Shown: piece after piece, positions 26,805 to 36,098 of the stretch
How positions within the stretch are numbered: position 1 is the stretch's first letter
Layout of the letters: each line of letters starts with the position of its first letter
NCBI RefSeq assembly: GCF_013167895.1
Contig: NZ_BLWC01000001.1
Span: forward strand, 4,464,001 to 4,528,000
Length of the DNA: 64,000 bases
Origin: Streptomyces fulvorobeus
GTDB taxonomy: Bacteria > Actinomycetota > Actinomycetes > Streptomycetales > Streptomycetaceae
Direction of reading: 5' to 3'
Made by a program: the position numbers and the translations under genes
Notes under the pieces: generated by a model
Told to the model about the DNA's origin: nothing
The model's input: only the letters and a program-made list of their open reading frames with translations
Database searches by the model: none

Positions 26805-27281
26805 CTACGGCTTGCCGCGCCTGCCGCGCAGGTGGTCCGCGATCGGCGTCAGCGCGGTGTGCAGCTCCGCCAGCGCCTCAGGGGACAGCAGGTCCATGAA
26901 GTGCTTGCGCACCGAAGCGACGTGGTGCGGGGCGACCTTGCGCATCGTCTCCGCGCCCGGCTCGGTGAGCACGGCGTACAGCCCGCGCCGGTCCGACTCG
27001 CAGTTCTCGCGGCGGACCAGGCCCGCGCTCTCCATGCGGGTGATCTGGTGCGAGAGCCGGCTCTTGGACTGCAGCGTCGAGGCGGCGAGGTCGCTCATCC
27101 GCATGCGCTGCTCCTCGGCCTCCGACAGGTTGACGAGGATCTCGTAGTCGTTGTTGGTCAGGCCGAACGGCTGGAGGTCCTTCTCCAGCTGGTGCATCAG
27201 CAGCCTGCTGACGTCAAGGTGGGTGCGCCAGGCGCACTGCTCTGCGTCGGTCAGCCAGCGAGTGGCCGTCTCGGTCTCCAT
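26805..27281 (-). CDS. MarR-family transcriptional regulator
   Basis: 158 residues, ATG 27281. Winged-helix MarR fold: LMHQLEKDLQPFGLTNNDYEILVNL, then the recognition helix region STLQSKSRLSHQITRMESAGLVRR and the wing ESDRRGLYAVLT. It stands alone between the convergent kinase gene and the AIM24 cluster on its own strand, so autoregulation or control of the AIM24 genes is possible but not shown. Ligand unknown. Confidence 0.9.
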   Translation of the reverse strand: METETATRWLTDAEQCAWRTHLDVSRLLMHQLEKDLQPFGLTNNDYEILVNLSEAEEQRMRMSDLAASTLQSKSRLSHQITRMESAGLVRRENCESDRRGLYAVLTEPGAETMRKVAPHHVASVRKHFMDLLSPEALAELHTALTPIADHLRGRRGKP

Positions 27282-27387
27282 GTATGGATTCTACCTAAGA
27301 AGTTGAAAGCCGGACGAAGCGTGAGGGTGTGACGCGCCGCGTGAAGCTGGGCGCAGACGTTCGACGTCACACTCCGCAGCCTACCGT

Positions 27388-28169
27388 TCACAGCCCGAAG
27401 CGACGCTGGAGGTCCCCCAGCTGGCCGGGCAGACGGGGTGCGGCCCCGTGTTGACCCGCGCCGGGGGAGTGCGGCCCGCCGCCCGGCACCCCTGCCTGCT
27501 GCGGCACCGCGCCCGAGGGCTGCTCGGCCATCAGCACCTCCGTCGACTGGAGCAGGACCGTCCCCGCCCCGACGAACTCGAACTGGTGCTCCTCGCCCGA
27601 GGCGCCGCCGATCCCCGTCAGCGACCGCAGCCCGCCCAGCACGCCCGACATGTACCCGTGGTCGTAGTGGTGGCAGGGCGCGGGGCAGTCCGCCCAGCCC
27701 ACCAGCGCCTGGGGTCGACCCGCAGCGGCGGTTCCATGAAGACCACCGGGCCGTTGGACGCGGCCACGAACTTCCCCGTACCGATCAGGGTCACGAAACC
27801 CGGCACGATCGACTGCTTCAGGGCCAGCGTGGGCTGGTAGGCCAGCAGGTTGCCTGAGCGGACCGTCAGGTTCCCGTTCTCCAGGTCGAACGAGTTCACG
27901 TCGTAGGCCCGGTCCGCGAGCAGCATCTTGCCGCTGCCCTCGGCCACCACCCAGTCGTTCGCGTGCAGCGGCGAGTGGAAGCTCGTACGGATCAGCCGTT
28001 CGAAGCGGCCGTGCCCGATGCCGCTGAACTCGATCTGCCCGTAGTAGGCGATCATCTTGCCCTTCTGCAGGAACCACCGGCTCCCCGTGAGCTCCACGCA
28101 GAAGGTGTACGCGTTGACGTTGTCGTCCGACGGCAGGGTCATCGGGTCGTGGATCACGGGCGTGCTCAC
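27388..28169 (-). pseudogene. AIM24-family protein (third of three), one-base frameshift
   Basis: Starts at ATG 28169 (MSTPVIHDPMTLPSDDNVNA). The AIM24 beta-rich domain is read in one frame through TGKFVAASNGPVVFMEPPLRVDP. The continuation QALVGWADCPAPCHHYDHGYMSG and the Gly-rich end GASGEEHQFEFVGAGTVLLQSTE are in the neighbouring frame. The 782-base span lacks one base; one extra G in the run at 27711-27714 restores a protein of about 260 residues ending RRFGL. The C-terminal tail is Pro/Gln/Gly-rich. It overlaps the preceding AIM24 gene by ATGA. AIM24-domain proteins are widespread but have no established bacterial function. Probably intact in the organism. Confidence 0.83.
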
Positions 28170-28815
28170 AGCTTCTCCTCCGACGCCTGGACGTACACCG
28201 CACCACTGCCGCTGAGCTCCAGCTGGAACGCCTCACCGGAGCCGCGCCCCACCATGTCCCGCCAGCCGAGCGCGGTGGAGAGCTTGTTGCGTACGTCTCC
28301 GTGGTGGGCGACGTACGCCTGCGGGTCCACATGCACCTCACGGCCCGGCGCGATGGGCAGTTCGACCACTCCGCCGTGGGCCATCACCGCGACGGAGCCG
28401 TGGCCCGTCAGGCTCGTGGTGAACAGGCCCTGCCCGGTCACCTGGCCGCGCACCATGCCCATCACCCCACCCTGCGAGCCCATGAACATCGTGCTCTGCC
28501 GGAGCGTCCCGTCGAACGCGAGCAGCCGGTCCGCCTCCACGTAGAGGGTGTCGCCGGCCAGGGCGATCACCTGGATGTGGTGGCCGCCGTGGCCGAACAT
28601 CACCGTGCCACTGCCCTCGACCGTCATCAGCGGGGTCGCCTCGCCGGCCACCCGCCGGCCGATCATCGAGGCCAGGCCGCCCTGACCGCCCCGCGTGTTC
28701 GGGTGAAGGTGACGTCGCCGCGGTAGGCGAGCATCGCGCCCCGCTGGCTGTACATCTTCTGGCCGGGAACCACCGCGGCCTCGACCATCTTCGCGTTGAT
28801 CTCACGGAACGGCAT
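28166..28815 (-). pseudogene. AIM24-family protein (second of three), one-base frameshift
   Basis: ATG 28815 gives MPFREINAKMVEAAVVPGQK and reads to VTFTRTRG; the rest (SMIGRRVAGEATPLMTVEGSGTV onwards, to VYVQASEEKL) is in the adjacent frame. Restoring one base in the run at 28689-28692 gives about 216 residues. The core shows the family's short Gly-rich beta hairpins (GSGTVMFGHGGHHI; VTGQGLFTTSLTG) and the VDPQAYVAHHG motif also seen in its two neighbours. It overlaps the first AIM24 gene by one base and the third by four, so all three are translationally coupled. Confidence 0.83.
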
Positions 28816-29453
28816 CAGACATCGCCCCCGAGGGTGTTGCGCTCGCTGGGCTGCACGTAGACCAGGCCCTCGCCCTCGAAGCGGATCTGGAACGACTCGC
28901 CGGAGCCCTCACCCATCAGTGTGCGGAAGTTCACCCCGGACTGGAAGTGCTGCTGGAGGTTGCCCTGATGGGCGATGTAGGCCCCCGGGTCGACGCTCAG
29001 GGGGTACCGGGTCGTCACCCGCAGCACCACCGCCGTACCGTCCGACACGATCGCCGCCTGGCCGGTGCCCTCGACGGTCGTGGTGAACAGGCCGTTGCCG
29101 CTCGCCCCGCCGCGCACCCCGGTGAAACTGGTGCCGGTGCGCAGCCCGGAGTCGGTGGCCAGCAGGTTGCTCGCCTCCACGTACAGCTTGTCGCCGCGCA
29201 GGGTGACCAGGCTGATCTCGCTCGCCCGGTCCGCGAAGTAGCAGGTGCCCTGGCCCGTCACCTCCATCATGGTCATCTGCTCGCCGGTCAGCCGGCGGGT
29301 CACCATGCCGCGTATGCCCTCACCGCCGCCGGACATCTTCTTGAACGCCATCCGGCCGTCGTACGCGACCATCGAGCCGTTCTTCGCCTTGACGCCGTCA
29401 CCCGTGAGGTCGACGGCGAGCGTCTTGCCGCCCTGGAGCCGGAACATTGCCAC
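28815..29453 (-). CDS. AIM24-family protein (first of three)
   Basis: 212 residues from GTG 29453, with an ATG two codons later as the alternative (MFRLQGGKTLAVDLTG). Intact AIM24 domain: AKNGSMVAYDGRMAFKK, the LTGEQMTMMEVTGQGTCYFAD block, LFTTTVEGTGQAAI and YPLSVDPGAYIAHQGNL. No signal peptide or membrane segment, so probably cytoplasmic or peripheral. First gene of a three-gene operon of paralogues. Function unknown. Confidence 0.85.
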   Translation of the reverse strand: MAMFRLQGGKTLAVDLTGDGVKAKNGSMVAYDGRMAFKKMSGGGEGIRGMVTRRLTGEQMTMMEVTGQGTCYFADRASEISLVTLRGDKLYVEASNLLATDSGLRTGTSFTGVRGGASGNGLFTTTVEGTGQAAIVSDGTAVVLRVTTRYPLSVDPGAYIAHQGNLQQHFQSGVNFRTLMGEGSGESFQIRFEGEGLVYVQPSERNTLGGDV

Positions 29454-29605
29454 ACCACGACGGTAGCCGGAGCGCCGCCGCGGGGACAGGCACCCCCCGG
29501 GAAAGCGGCCCCCACCCCCGGAGCGGTCGCGGACGGTGCCACAATGGGTCCCCGCTTGTGCCTGCGTTCACAAGCCGTCACCGTCCTCCCACCGAAGGTG
29601 CCCCC

Positions 29606-29953
29606 GTGGACATCAAGACCGCTTCCGCCCTGCACCGGCTGCGCCTCATCTCGGTTCCCGAGGCGCTCTCCTTCCCGGCGCTCATCCTCTTCGGCTCGAT
29701 CCTCAGCCGCGTCTCGGACATCGACTTCCTGATGATGCCGCTCGGCATCCTGCACGGCGTGCTCTTCGTGATCTACGCGGTGTTCCTGCTGGACGTGTGG
29801 GTCAAGGCCAAGTGGCCGCTGAAGCGCGTCGCCCTCTTCTTCGTGCTCTCGCTCCTGCCCTTCGGCGGGCTGTACGGCGACAAGCTCATCAAGCGGTACG
29901 AGTCGGACGGCGTCATCGCCGGCCGCGCCCGCCGCGAAGGGGTGGTCGCGTGA
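29606..29953 (+). CDS. DUF3817 integral membrane protein
   Basis: 115 residues from GTG 29606 (GAAGGTG upstream). Three transmembrane segments and the family signature HGVLFVIYAVFLLDVWVKAKWP in the middle (about residues 46-67). A paralogue with the same HGVLF...KAKWP core lies at 36099-36425. The stop overlaps the next gene (GTGA), so it is co-translated with the MTH1187-family protein. No function is known for DUF3817. Confidence 0.85.
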   Translation: MDIKTASALHRLRLISVPEALSFPALILFGSILSRVSDIDFLMMPLGILHGVLFVIYAVFLLDVWVKAKWPLKRVALFFVLSLLPFGGLYGDKLIKRYESDGVIAGRARREGVVA

Positions 29954-30243
29954 TCGTCGCCTTCTCGGTCTCCCCGGTCGGTGTCGGTGAGGACGTCGGC
30001 GAGTACGTCGCCGACGCGGTGCGCGTGGTCCGCGAGTCCGGGCTGCCCAACCGCACCGACGCGATGTTCACCTCGGTCGAAGGCGAGTGGGACGAGGTCA
30101 TGGACGTCGTCAGGCGAGCCGTCGCCGCGGTCGAGGCACGCGCCGGACGCGTCTCCCTGGTACTGAAGGCCGACATCCGCCAGGGCGTCACCGACGGCCT
30201 CACGTCCAAGGTCGAGACGGTGGAACGGCACCTGGCGGGCTGA
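29950..30243 (+). CDS. MTH1187-family thiamine-binding-like protein
   Basis: 97 residues from GTG 29950. Small ferredoxin-like fold: VAFSVSPVGVGEDVGEYVADAVRVV, then MFTSVEGEWDEVMDVVRRAV and RVSLVLKADIRQG. Members of this family (formerly DUF77) bind thiamine-like compounds in crystal structures and are usually of unknown physiological role. Translationally coupled to the DUF3817 gene. Confidence 0.85.
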   Translation: MIVAFSVSPVGVGEDVGEYVADAVRVVRESGLPNRTDAMFTSVEGEWDEVMDVVRRAVAAVEARAGRVSLVLKADIRQGVTDGLTSKVETVERHLAG

Positions 30244-30381
30244 CGCCCCGGCCGCCCCGCACGGCCCTCCACGTTCACCCGTTAGGCCCCCGCCGCCACA
30301 CGGCCGGGGCCTGACGCGTTCCGATCCCAAAACCCCTCACTCGGACCTGTCGAGTCGCCACGCCGTTGGAACTCCCTTTCT

Positions 30382-30396
30382 GTTGGGATTACCAAC
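30382..30396. promoter_or_regulatory. Short inverted repeat upstream of cslA
   Basis: GTTGG (30382-30386) and CCAAC (30392-30396) with a five-base spacer lie 23 bases before the cslA start in an otherwise gene-free 175-base region. It could be an operator or a leader hairpin; support is weak. Confidence 0.3.
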
Positions 30397-30418
30397 CCGT
30401 TCGACACTTGGAGGCACG

Positions 30419-32236
30419 GTGCGGTCGGAGGGCTACGACTACGACATCCACAGCCGGCTCGCGGGTCCGCTCACGGAGCCGGACGCGGCGGGATACCGGG
30501 TGCGGTACCGGAGTCTGCTGTCGACGGAGAAGCACCGAATAAGGGCAGTGCTCCTGATGACACTGGCCCCGGTGCTCACCGGCCTGCTGCTCCTGTACCT
30601 GGTCTGGCCCTCGCACTGGACCGAGCGCGAGAACGGTGAACGCTGGCTGGTCCTGGCCGACGCGGTGATGCTCACCTCGATCGGACTGATCGAGCTGTTC
30701 ATGCTGGTCAACGTCGTCTCGGTGGCGCACGCCACGCTGGTCGCCAGGGACCCGGTCCCGGTCAGGCCGGAGCCCGGCAGGCGGGTCGCGTTCCTCACCA
30801 CGTACGTACCGGGCAAGGAACCGCTCTCGATGGTGCGGGCCACCCTCCAGGGCGCCGTGCGGATGCACCACGACGGTCCGCTGGACATCTGGCTGCTGGA
30901 CGAGGGCGACGACCCGGCCGCCAGGATGCTCTGCGCCGAACTGGGCGTGCACCACTTCACCAGGCGCGGGGTGCCCGAGTGGAACCGCAGGAAGGGCGTC
31001 CACAAGGCACGCACCAAGCACGGCAACTACAACGCCTGGCTCGCCATGCACGGGGACGGCTACGACTTCTTCGCCTCCGTCGACACCGACCACGTGCCCA
31101 TGCCCAACTTCCTCGAACGGATGACGGGCTACTTCCGTGACCCCGACATCGCCTTCGTCGTCGGACCGCAGGTCTACGGGAACTACGAGTCGGCCGTCAC
31201 CAAGGCGGCCGAGTCCCAGCAGTTCCTCTTCCACGCGCTGATCCAGCGCGCGGGCAACCGCTACGGCGCCCCCATGTTCGTCGGCACCAACAACGTCGTA
31301 CGCATCGCGGCGCTCCGCCAGGCAGGCGGGCTGTACGACTCGATCACCGAGGACATGGCGACCGGCTTCGAGATCCACCGCCGCCGCAACCCCCTGACCG
31401 GGAGGTACTGGCGTTCCGTCTACACCCCGGACGTGCTGGCCGTCGGTGAGGGCCCGGCCTCCTGGACCGACTTCTTCACCCAGCAGCTGCGCTGGTCCAG
31501 GGGGACGTACGAGACGCTGTTCCGGCAGTACGGCAAGGCGCTGTTCCGGGTCCCGCCCGGCCGGCTCCTCAGCTACACCCTGATGCTCGTCTACTACCCG
31601 ATGACCGCGGTCAACTGGCTCCTGGGCGTGGTGAGCTGTGTGCTGTTCCTCTGGCTCGGGGCCTCCGGCACCCAGGTCGCGGCCTCCATCTGGCTGATGC
31701 TCTACAGCGACGCGGCCGCGCTCCAGATCGGCCTCTACCTCTGGAACCGGCGCCACAACGTCTCCCCGCACGAACCCGAGGGATCGGGCGGGCTCGCGGG
31801 CATGGCGATGTCCGCGCTCTCCGCGCCGATCTACCTCAAGTCGCTCGGCTCGGCCGTCCTGCGCACCGACGGGCGGTTCGTCGTCACCCCCAAGGGCGGC
31901 CAGACCAGCCCCGACCGGCTGCTCACCTTCCGTATCCACCTCTTCTGGGCGGCTGTGCTGCTGAGTTCGCTCATCGCCTCCGTCCAGCTGGGCAACACCC
32001 ACGCGGCGATGCGCACCTGGGCCGTGCTGGCCCTGGCCATCTCCCTCTCCCCGGTCGCCGTCTGGTCCTGGACGGTCTGGCGGGAGCACCGCGGCCGGCC
32101 CCGCAGGGTCGTGCCCGTACCGGTGAAGGCCCCCGCCTCCGCCCCCGCCTTCGTCACCACCACGGCCACCACCACGGCGTCGGCGGCCTCGTCGTCCGCC
32201 GCCGCCGCTTCCACCACCACCGCAGGAGGGAACTGA
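30419..32236 (+). CDS. cslA: Cellulose-synthase-like glycosyltransferase CslA
   Basis: 605 residues from GTG 30419 with TTGGAGGCAC upstream. GT2 family processive beta-glycan synthase: two N-terminal transmembrane helices (about 45-70 and 80-105), the catalytic domain with DEGDD, the DxD-type SVDTDHVPMPNF, ITEDMATGF (TED base) and the product-channel motif QQLRWSRG (QxxRW), then several C-terminal membrane helices and an Ala/Thr/Ser-rich tail. In S. coelicolor CslA works at hyphal tips with DivIVA and makes a tip glycan needed for aerial growth. Next gene, glxA, follows after three bases. The operon order cslA-glxA-GH6 is complete here. Confidence 0.93.
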   Translation: MRSEGYDYDIHSRLAGPLTEPDAAGYRVRYRSLLSTEKHRIRAVLLMTLAPVLTGLLLLYLVWPSHWTERENGERWLVLADAVMLTSIGLIELFMLVNVVSVAHATLVARDPVPVRPEPGRRVAFLTTYVPGKEPLSMVRATLQGAVRMHHDGPLDIWLLDEGDDPAARMLCAELGVHHFTRRGVPEWNRRKGVHKARTKHGNYNAWLAMHGDGYDFFASVDTDHVPMPNFLERMTGYFRDPDIAFVVGPQVYGNYESAVTKAAESQQFLFHALIQRAGNRYGAPMFVGTNNVVRIAALRQAGGLYDSITEDMATGFEIHRRRNPLTGRYWRSVYTPDVLAVGEGPASWTDFFTQQLRWSRGTYETLFRQYGKALFRVPPGRLLSYTLMLVYYPMTAVNWLLGVVSCVLFLWLGASGTQVAASIWLMLYSDAAALQIGLYLWNRRHNVSPHEPEGSGGLAGMAMSALSAPIYLKSLGSAVLRTDGRFVVTPKGGQTSPDRLLTFRIHLFWAAVLLSSLIASVQLGNTHAAMRTWAVLALAISLSPVAVWSWTVWREHRGRPRRVVPVPVKAPASAPAFVTTTATTTASAASSSAAAASTTTAGGN

Positions 32237-32239
32237 GCC

Positions 32240-34192
32240 ATGGCGTACACGCCCACGAAACGGATGAAGAAGACGCTCCTGGGCGGCGGTGCCATCGTGG
32301 TGCTCGCGGGGCTCAACGCTCCGGCGGCGCTCTCCTTCGCCGAGGACCGGTACCACGCGTACAAGATCGACCAGCCTGCCTACAAGGCCCGGTACGGCTC
32401 CTGGAAGCGGGTGGACATCCCCGAGGAGTACCGGACGAACGCCATCCACGCCGCCCTGCTGCACACCGGCAAGGTGCTGATCGTGGCGGGCTCGGGCAAC
32501 GACGAGCAGCACTTCGACGAGGGCACCTTCGACACGGTCCTCTGGGACCCGGAGTCGAACGCCTTCCAGAAGATCCCCACGCCCGAGGACTTCTTCTGCG
32601 GCGGCCACGCGGCGCTCCCGGACGGCCGGCTGCTGGTCGCGGGCGGCACCGCGCGCTACGAGGTCCTGGACGACAAGGTGGAACGGGCGGGCGGCGGGAT
32701 GCGGGTGAAGAACGAGAACCCGGACAAGCCCCTCACCCTCAAGAAGGGCACCGTCTTCCGTTCGCCGTCCGGCGCCGAGTACGTCTCGCGGTTCGACGTG
32801 ACCGTGCCCAGAGCCAAGCGCGAGTTCGAGGTCGACTACTTCAAGAGCGGCCGGATGAAGCCGTGGAAGACCAAGGTGACCGCCGCGGAGGCGCGGGTCT
32901 TCGTGGAGTCGCTGACCGAGGGACCGCAGGCGGTGACCACCGAGGCCGCCCAGTACGAGATCGAGGGGCTGAAGGGCAAGGCCGCCGACAACGCCTACGG
33001 CCTCGCCGAGAAGATCACCATGGACAAGCAGGACTTCCAGGGGATCAGGGCGGCGTACGAGTTCGACCCGGTGGCCGAGAAGTACATCCGCGTCGACCCC
33101 ATGAAGGAGGCCCGCTGGTATCCGACGCTCGTCGGTCTCGAGGACGGCAGGGTGCTCGCCGTCTCCGGCCTCGACGACGTGGGCGCGATCCTGCCCGGTG
33201 ACAACGAGATCTACGACCCGAAGACGAAGAAGTGGTCCAGGGGCCCCTTCCACTACTTCCCGACCTACCCGGCGCTCTTCCTGACCAAGGGCGGCAAACT
33301 CTTCTACCCGGGCGCCAACGCCGGCTACGGGCCCGCCGACAAGGGCAGGGTGCCGGGGGTGTGGGACCTGAGGAAGAACACCTTCACCGAGGTCGGCGGG
33401 CTCACCGACACCGACGAGACCGAGACCGCGGCCTCCCTGATGCTGCCGCCGGCGCAGGACCAGAAGGTGATGATCCTGGGCGGCGGCGGGGTCGGCGAGT
33501 CCAAGAAGTCGACCGCGCGCACCGCGATCGTCGACCTCAAGGCCGACAGCCCGCTCTTCGAGAAGGGCCCGGACCTTCCGCAGGGCACCCGTTATCTGAA
33601 CAGCGTGATCATGCCCGACGACACCGTCTTCACCACCGGCGGATCGAAGGACTACCGGGGCCGCGGCGCCAGCAACATCCTCAAGGCGCAGTTCTACGAC
33701 CCCAGGACCAACGCCTTCGAGGAGGCGGCGGCACCGACCGTCGGCCGCAACTACCACTCCGAGGCACTGCTCCTGCCCGACGGACGTGTGGCGACGTTCG
33801 GTTCCGACTCGCTCTACGGCGACAAGGACAACACCAAGCTGGGCAGGTTCGAACAGCGTATGGAGGTCTACACGCCCCCCTCGCTGCACGGGAAGGGCGA
33901 GCGGCCGGTGATCGGCGCCGGGCCCAAGGACGTCGTACGCGGTGGCAGCGCCACCTTCGAGGTCAGCGACCCCGCCAGGATCGCCACCGCCCGGCTGATG
34001 CGGCCGAGCGCCGTCACGCACACCACCGACGTGGAGCAGCGTTCGGTCGAGCTCGGGCTGAGGAAGGGCAGGGGCGGGGTGACGGTGGAGCTGCCGGACG
34101 ACAGCACGCTCGTGCCGCCCGGCTGGTACATGCTCTTCGTCACCGACACGGACGGCACGCCGTCCGAGGCGAAGTGGGTCAGGGTCGGCTGA
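32240..34192 (+). CDS. glxA: GlxA, copper radical oxidase of tip glycan synthesis
   Basis: 650 residues, one N-terminal signal anchor (about 10-33: KKTLLGGGAIVVLAGLNAPA) followed by a seven-bladed Kelch propeller and a C-terminal Ig-like domain. Galactose-oxidase-type residues are visible: C120 in FFCGGH, Y294 in ARWYPTL (the Cys-Tyr crosslink pair), Y505-H506 in RNYHSE and H594 in AVTHTTD as copper ligands. Kelch motifs (LPDGRLLVAGG, LEDGRVLAVSG, LPDGRVATFGS) recur. GlxA acts after CslA on the nascent glycan at the hyphal tip. Immediately downstream of cslA, co-transcribed. Confidence 0.94.
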   Translation: MAYTPTKRMKKTLLGGGAIVVLAGLNAPAALSFAEDRYHAYKIDQPAYKARYGSWKRVDIPEEYRTNAIHAALLHTGKVLIVAGSGNDEQHFDEGTFDTVLWDPESNAFQKIPTPEDFFCGGHAALPDGRLLVAGGTARYEVLDDKVERAGGGMRVKNENPDKPLTLKKGTVFRSPSGAEYVSRFDVTVPRAKREFEVDYFKSGRMKPWKTKVTAAEARVFVESLTEGPQAVTTEAAQYEIEGLKGKAADNAYGLAEKITMDKQDFQGIRAAYEFDPVAEKYIRVDPMKEARWYPTLVGLEDGRVLAVSGLDDVGAILPGDNEIYDPKTKKWSRGPFHYFPTYPALFLTKGGKLFYPGANAGYGPADKGRVPGVWDLRKNTFTEVGGLTDTDETETAASLMLPPAQDQKVMILGGGGVGESKKSTARTAIVDLKADSPLFEKGPDLPQGTRYLNSVIMPDDTVFTTGGSKDYRGRGASNILKAQFYDPRTNAFEEAAAPTVGRNYHSEALLLPDGRVATFGSDSLYGDKDNTKLGRFEQRMEVYTPPSLHGKGERPVIGAGPKDVVRGGSATFEVSDPARIATARLMRPSAVTHTTDVEQRSVELGLRKGRGGVTVELPDDSTLVPPGWYMLFVTDTDGTPSEAKWVRVG

Positions 34193-34213
34193 GCGGCCGG
34201 AGGCCGGGAGGGC

Positions 34214-35247
34214 TCAGGACCGCGCCCTCTCGGCCAGCCCCAGCGCGTACTCCGGCCACCAGGTGCCCGCCGACGGGCCGCCGCGGCAGGTGCCGTCCGA
34301 GTCGCCGGGCCGCTTGATCCACAGATAGGCGTCGAGCCCGTCCTCACCCGTGAGGGCGGCCGGGGTGTTCCCAGGGCCCGCCCGGGCGGGTTGCACCAGG
34401 CTTCGGCACGGTCCCCGGAGAGCGGGCCGTTGCCGTTGCGGCTGGTGTCGATGACGAAGTGGGAGCCGCCCGTCAGGGCGGAGAGCCTGGCTCCGTACGA
34501 GGTCACCGTGGCGTTGGTCTGGAAGTTGGCGACGTTGAGCGCGAAGCCGTCGGCCCGCTCGATCCCCGCGCGCCGGAGCGGCTCGACCAGCTTCGACGGG
34601 TCCTTGATCCACTCGGGGTTGCCCGCGTCGAGGTAGACCTTGGTGCGGGAGAGTTTCTTCAGGGTGTCGACGGCCTCGGCGAGGAGCGTGTACCGCTCCT
34701 CGTGGTGCTCCGGCGGGGTGCAGCCGTCCGCGATGTGGGGGATCGCGTCCGGTTCCAGGACGACGGTGGCGGGGGCGCCGCCGATCGCTCCGGCGAACTC
34801 CCCGATCCACCAGCGGTAGAACTCCGCGTCGGCCGCGCCGCCCGCCGAGTAGGCGCCGCAGTCGCGGTGCGGGATGTTGTACGCCACCAGCAGCACGCTC
34901 TGGTCGCTCTTCGCGGCGCTGCGGACGGCTGCCCGGATTCCGGCGGCCGGCTGGTCACCGGCCGGCCAGTCCGCCACCGGGCGGTCGGCGATGCGCTTGA
35001 GGACCTTCGCGTCCTCGGCGCGGCCCCGCTTCTCCCAGGCGCGGACCTGGCGGGCGGCGTCGCTGTCGGGGTCCACCCAGTACGGGGCGGCGGCGCTCGG
35101 CGCGGCCTCACCCCGTACGGCGCCGGTGCCGGAGGACTGCCTCCCGGACCCCGGGGGCGGAGAGGCACAGCCCGCCGACAGGGTGGCGGCGAGGACCACG
35201 GCGGTGAGCACGGTGGTGCGTACGGGGAAGATTCTGCGGCCGGACAT
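34214..35247 (-). pseudogene. cslZ: GH6 endoglucanase-like lipoprotein (CslZ), one-base frameshift
   Basis: Start at ATG 35247 with a G-rich ribosome-binding site; MSGRRIFPVRTTVLTAVVLA leads to the lipobox LSAGC. The GH6 domain shows AYNIPHRDCGAYSAGG, VVLEPDAIPH (catalytic aspartate), LDAGNPEWI, FVIDTSRNGNGP and CNPPGRALG, then breaks. NTPAAL and DAYLWIKRPGDSDGTC continue in the adjacent frame. The 1034 bases lack one; an extra G opposite 34370-34372 restores about 344 residues. CslZ-type enzymes probably trim or release the CslA product. Convergent with glxA. Probably a sequencing error rather than loss. Confidence 0.87.
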
Positions 35248-35545
35248 CCAGCCCCCTCGGACAGTGGCGCACGGGCAGGCAAGGGCACAGGTACAGACGG
35301 ATACACAAGTGTCACCCATCGTGACATATCGCTCACGCGGAGTGGTGGTCCGACACCGCCGACGCGACTCCGGGCGCCGTACGGCCGTACGGCTCCGGAC
35401 CCGTGCCGCCTCCAGGCAAGGGCCGGGCCACCGCGCGACAGGGGCACGGCCGCTCCGACGCCCCCGGACGGCTTCCGAACAGAAGTGCGGTACCGAAGTG
35501 CGAGACAAGGCAGACCGGCATGTGACCACTGGGTAAGGTCGTGCC
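35248..35545. promoter_or_regulatory. Divergent cslZ / marR region with an inverted repeat
   Basis: 298 bases without a supported gene. TGTCAC (35310-35315) and GTGACA (35321-35326), five bases apart, form a perfect inverted repeat 63 bases before the cslZ start, the size and spacing of a MarR-type operator. The divergent MarR gene begins at 35546. Assignment to that protein is inference. Confidence 0.45.
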
Positions 35546-36055
35546 GTGCCGAAGCCGCTCAGCCTTCCCTTCGATCCGATCGCCCGCGCCGACGAACTCT
35601 GGCAGCGGCGCTGGGGGCCCGTGCCCTCGATGGGCGCGATCACCTCGATCATGCGGGCGCAGCAGATCCTGCTGGCCGAGGTCGACGCGGTGGTCAAGCC
35701 GTACGGGCTGACCTTCGCACGGTACGAGGCGCTGGTGCTGCTCACGTTCTCCCAGGCCGGCGAGTTGCCGATGTCCAAGATCGGCGAGCGGCTGATGGTG
35801 CACCCCACCTCGGTGACGAACACCGTGGACCGGCTGGTCAGGTCCGGTCTGGTGGACAAGCGCCCCAACCCGAACGACGGCCGCGGAACCCTCGCCTCCA
35901 TCACGGACAAGGGCCGCGAGGTGGTCGAGTCGGCCACCCGGGACCTGATGGCCATGGAGTTCGGCCTCGGGGTGTACGACGCCGAGGAGTGCGCCGAGAT
36001 CTTCGCGACGCTGCGCCCCCTGCGGGTCGCGGCCAGGGACTTCGAGGAGCGGTAG
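35546..36055 (+). CDS. MarR-family transcriptional regulator
   Basis: 169 residues from GTG 35546 (AAGG upstream). Winged helix: SIMRAQQILLAEVDAVVKPYGLTFARYEALVLL, MSKIGERLMVHPTSVTNTVDRLVRSGLV and the wing PNPNDGRGTLASIT, all typical of MarR. Divergent from cslZ and 43 bases upstream of a DUF3817 gene. It may control either. Ligand unknown. Confidence 0.9.
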   Translation: MPKPLSLPFDPIARADELWQRRWGPVPSMGAITSIMRAQQILLAEVDAVVKPYGLTFARYEALVLLTFSQAGELPMSKIGERLMVHPTSVTNTVDRLVRSGLVDKRPNPNDGRGTLASITDKGREVVESATRDLMAMEFGLGVYDAEECAEIFATLRPLRVAARDFEER

Positions 36056-36098
36056 GGCGCTGCAAGATCGCCCCGGTTGCCCCGTTACGCTCGTGGTC

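Noticed and set aside
27388..28805. Programmed ribosomal frameshifting in the AIM24 genes
   Set aside because: No slippery heptamer or downstream pseudoknot is seen, and six unrelated genes show the same one-base homopolymer loss, so a sequence error is simpler.
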